Shown: one piece after another, positions 7,328-7,795 of the stretch
Numbering within the stretch: the first letter of the stretch is position 1
Layout of the letters: the number at the start of each line of letters is the position of its first letter
Assembly (NCBI GenBank): GCA_945882005.1
Contig: CAMCWG010000137.1
Location: forward strand, 1-7,795
Origin: Bordetella parapertussis
GTDB taxonomy: Bacteria; Pseudomonadota; Gammaproteobacteria; Burkholderiales; Burkholderiaceae_B
Length of the DNA: 7,795 bases
Direction: 5' to 3'
Position numbers and translations under genes: made by a program
Notes under the pieces: model-generated
What the model was told of the DNA's origin: nothing
The model's input: only the letters and a program-made list of their open reading frames with translations
The model's database searches: none

Positions 7328-7793
7328 AGCGGGCGCGGCCAGTCCGCCGCGCAGTGCGCGCAGACGGTCTCGCGAACTTGCCTTGCAAGGTTTGTATGCG
7401 TGGCTGGTGCGTGACACGGATAGTTTGCAAGATGCCGGAGAGATCGAGGCACACTTGCGGGACGAGGATGAGTTCGATCAGGCGGATGCAGTCTGGTTTC
7501 AAACCCTATTGCATGGCGCAATGAAGGATGCAACGGCATTGCGCGAGCAATTCGCGCCATTCATTGATCGTCCGCTTGCCGAGTTGTCTCCCATTGAGCA
7601 CGGCATTTTGTTGATTGGCAGCTACGAGCTTGTGCATCACGTTGAAGTGCCTTACCGAGTGGCGATCAACGAGGCCGTCGAGCTCGCCAAGTCGTTCGGT
7701 GGCACCGATGGCTTTAAGTTCGTAAACGGCGTACTCGACAAACTTGCCGCGCAAGTGCGTGCACCTGAAACCCGAGCGACAACCCGTCGTTGA
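7302..7793 (+). CDS. nusB: Transcription antitermination factor NusB
   Basis: A 163-residue all-helical RNA-binding protein that, with NusE (ribosomal S10), binds boxA in rRNA leaders and prevents premature termination. The arginine-rich N-terminal element [18 protein letters not shown] (18-35) is the RNA-binding helix. The conserved core includes [16 protein letters not shown] (95-110), [19 protein letters not shown] (116-134) and [11 protein letters not shown] (139-149). The start is the TTG at 7302, chosen for the GAGGA 8 nt upstream and family length; it overlaps ribH by 26 nt, implying translational coupling. About 17 residues precede the conserved region, with low-complexity Ala/Pro/Arg sequence. 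It is the third gene of the riboflavin operon, a common arrangement in proteobacteria. The gene is complete; its stop is two bases from the window edge. Confidence 0.95.
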   Translation: MNNPTHDAEAGAASPPRSARRRSRELALQGLYAWLVRDTDSLQDAGEIEAHLRDEDEFDQADAVWFQTLLHGAMKDATALREQFAPFIDRPLAELSPIEHGILLIGSYELVHHVEVPYRVAINEAVELAKSFGGTDGFKFVNGVLDKLAAQVRAPETRATTRR

Positions 7794-7795
7794 GT

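Overview
The window is a stretch of bacterial chromosome made almost entirely of housekeeping genes. The organism is most likely a betaproteobacterium of the order Burkholderiales, perhaps an Alcaligenaceae-like member. This is inferred from gene order (rsmD-coaD-ferredoxin divergent from ftsY; ribB-ribH-nusB), from the FtsY C-terminus (GVGEKMEDLQPFVAADFA), and from a RibB fused to a degenerate RibA-like domain. No marker gene settles the genus.

Layout. Positions 1-346 hold no intact gene. They contain a minus-strand Rho-independent terminator (24-66), the last codons of an unrecognised minus-strand gene (92-157), and a plus-strand remnant resembling the middle of a MOSC-domain protein (about 138-332). 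The two remnants abut head to head, which looks like a deletion or rearrangement scar. Positions 347-1723 form a tight minus-strand operon, rsmD-coaD-fdx: 16S rRNA methylation, coenzyme A synthesis and a 2[4Fe-4S] ferredoxin. ftsY (1725-3056, plus) begins one base from the rsmD start codon and carries a tetrapeptide repeat array in its acidic N-terminal region. It converges on a CYTH-CHAD protein gene (3053-4633, minus), and the two stop codons share one CTAG palindrome. Upstream of that gene on the same strand lies a HAD-IIB phosphatase (4710-5519).

A divergent intergenic region (5520-5622) carries a near-symmetric -10 element. It leads into the plus-strand riboflavin/antitermination operon ribB(X)-ribH-nusB (5623-7793). 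RibB makes the four-carbon precursor 3,4-dihydroxy-2-butanone 4-phosphate and RibH condenses it to lumazine. NusB is an antitermination factor, often co-transcribed with ribH in proteobacteria. GTP cyclohydrolase II activity must come from a separate ribA elsewhere, because the RibA-like domain here lacks its zinc cysteines.

I see no mobile element, CRISPR array, RNA gene, toxin or defence cassette, and no clear new multi-gene system. The most notable points are the gene-remnant scar at the left edge, the extreme compaction at gene boundaries (1-nt divergent gap, shared stop palindrome, ATGA overlap, coding sequence doubling as ribosome binding site), the FtsY repeat array, the HAD plus CYTH-CHAD pair and the RibBX fusion.
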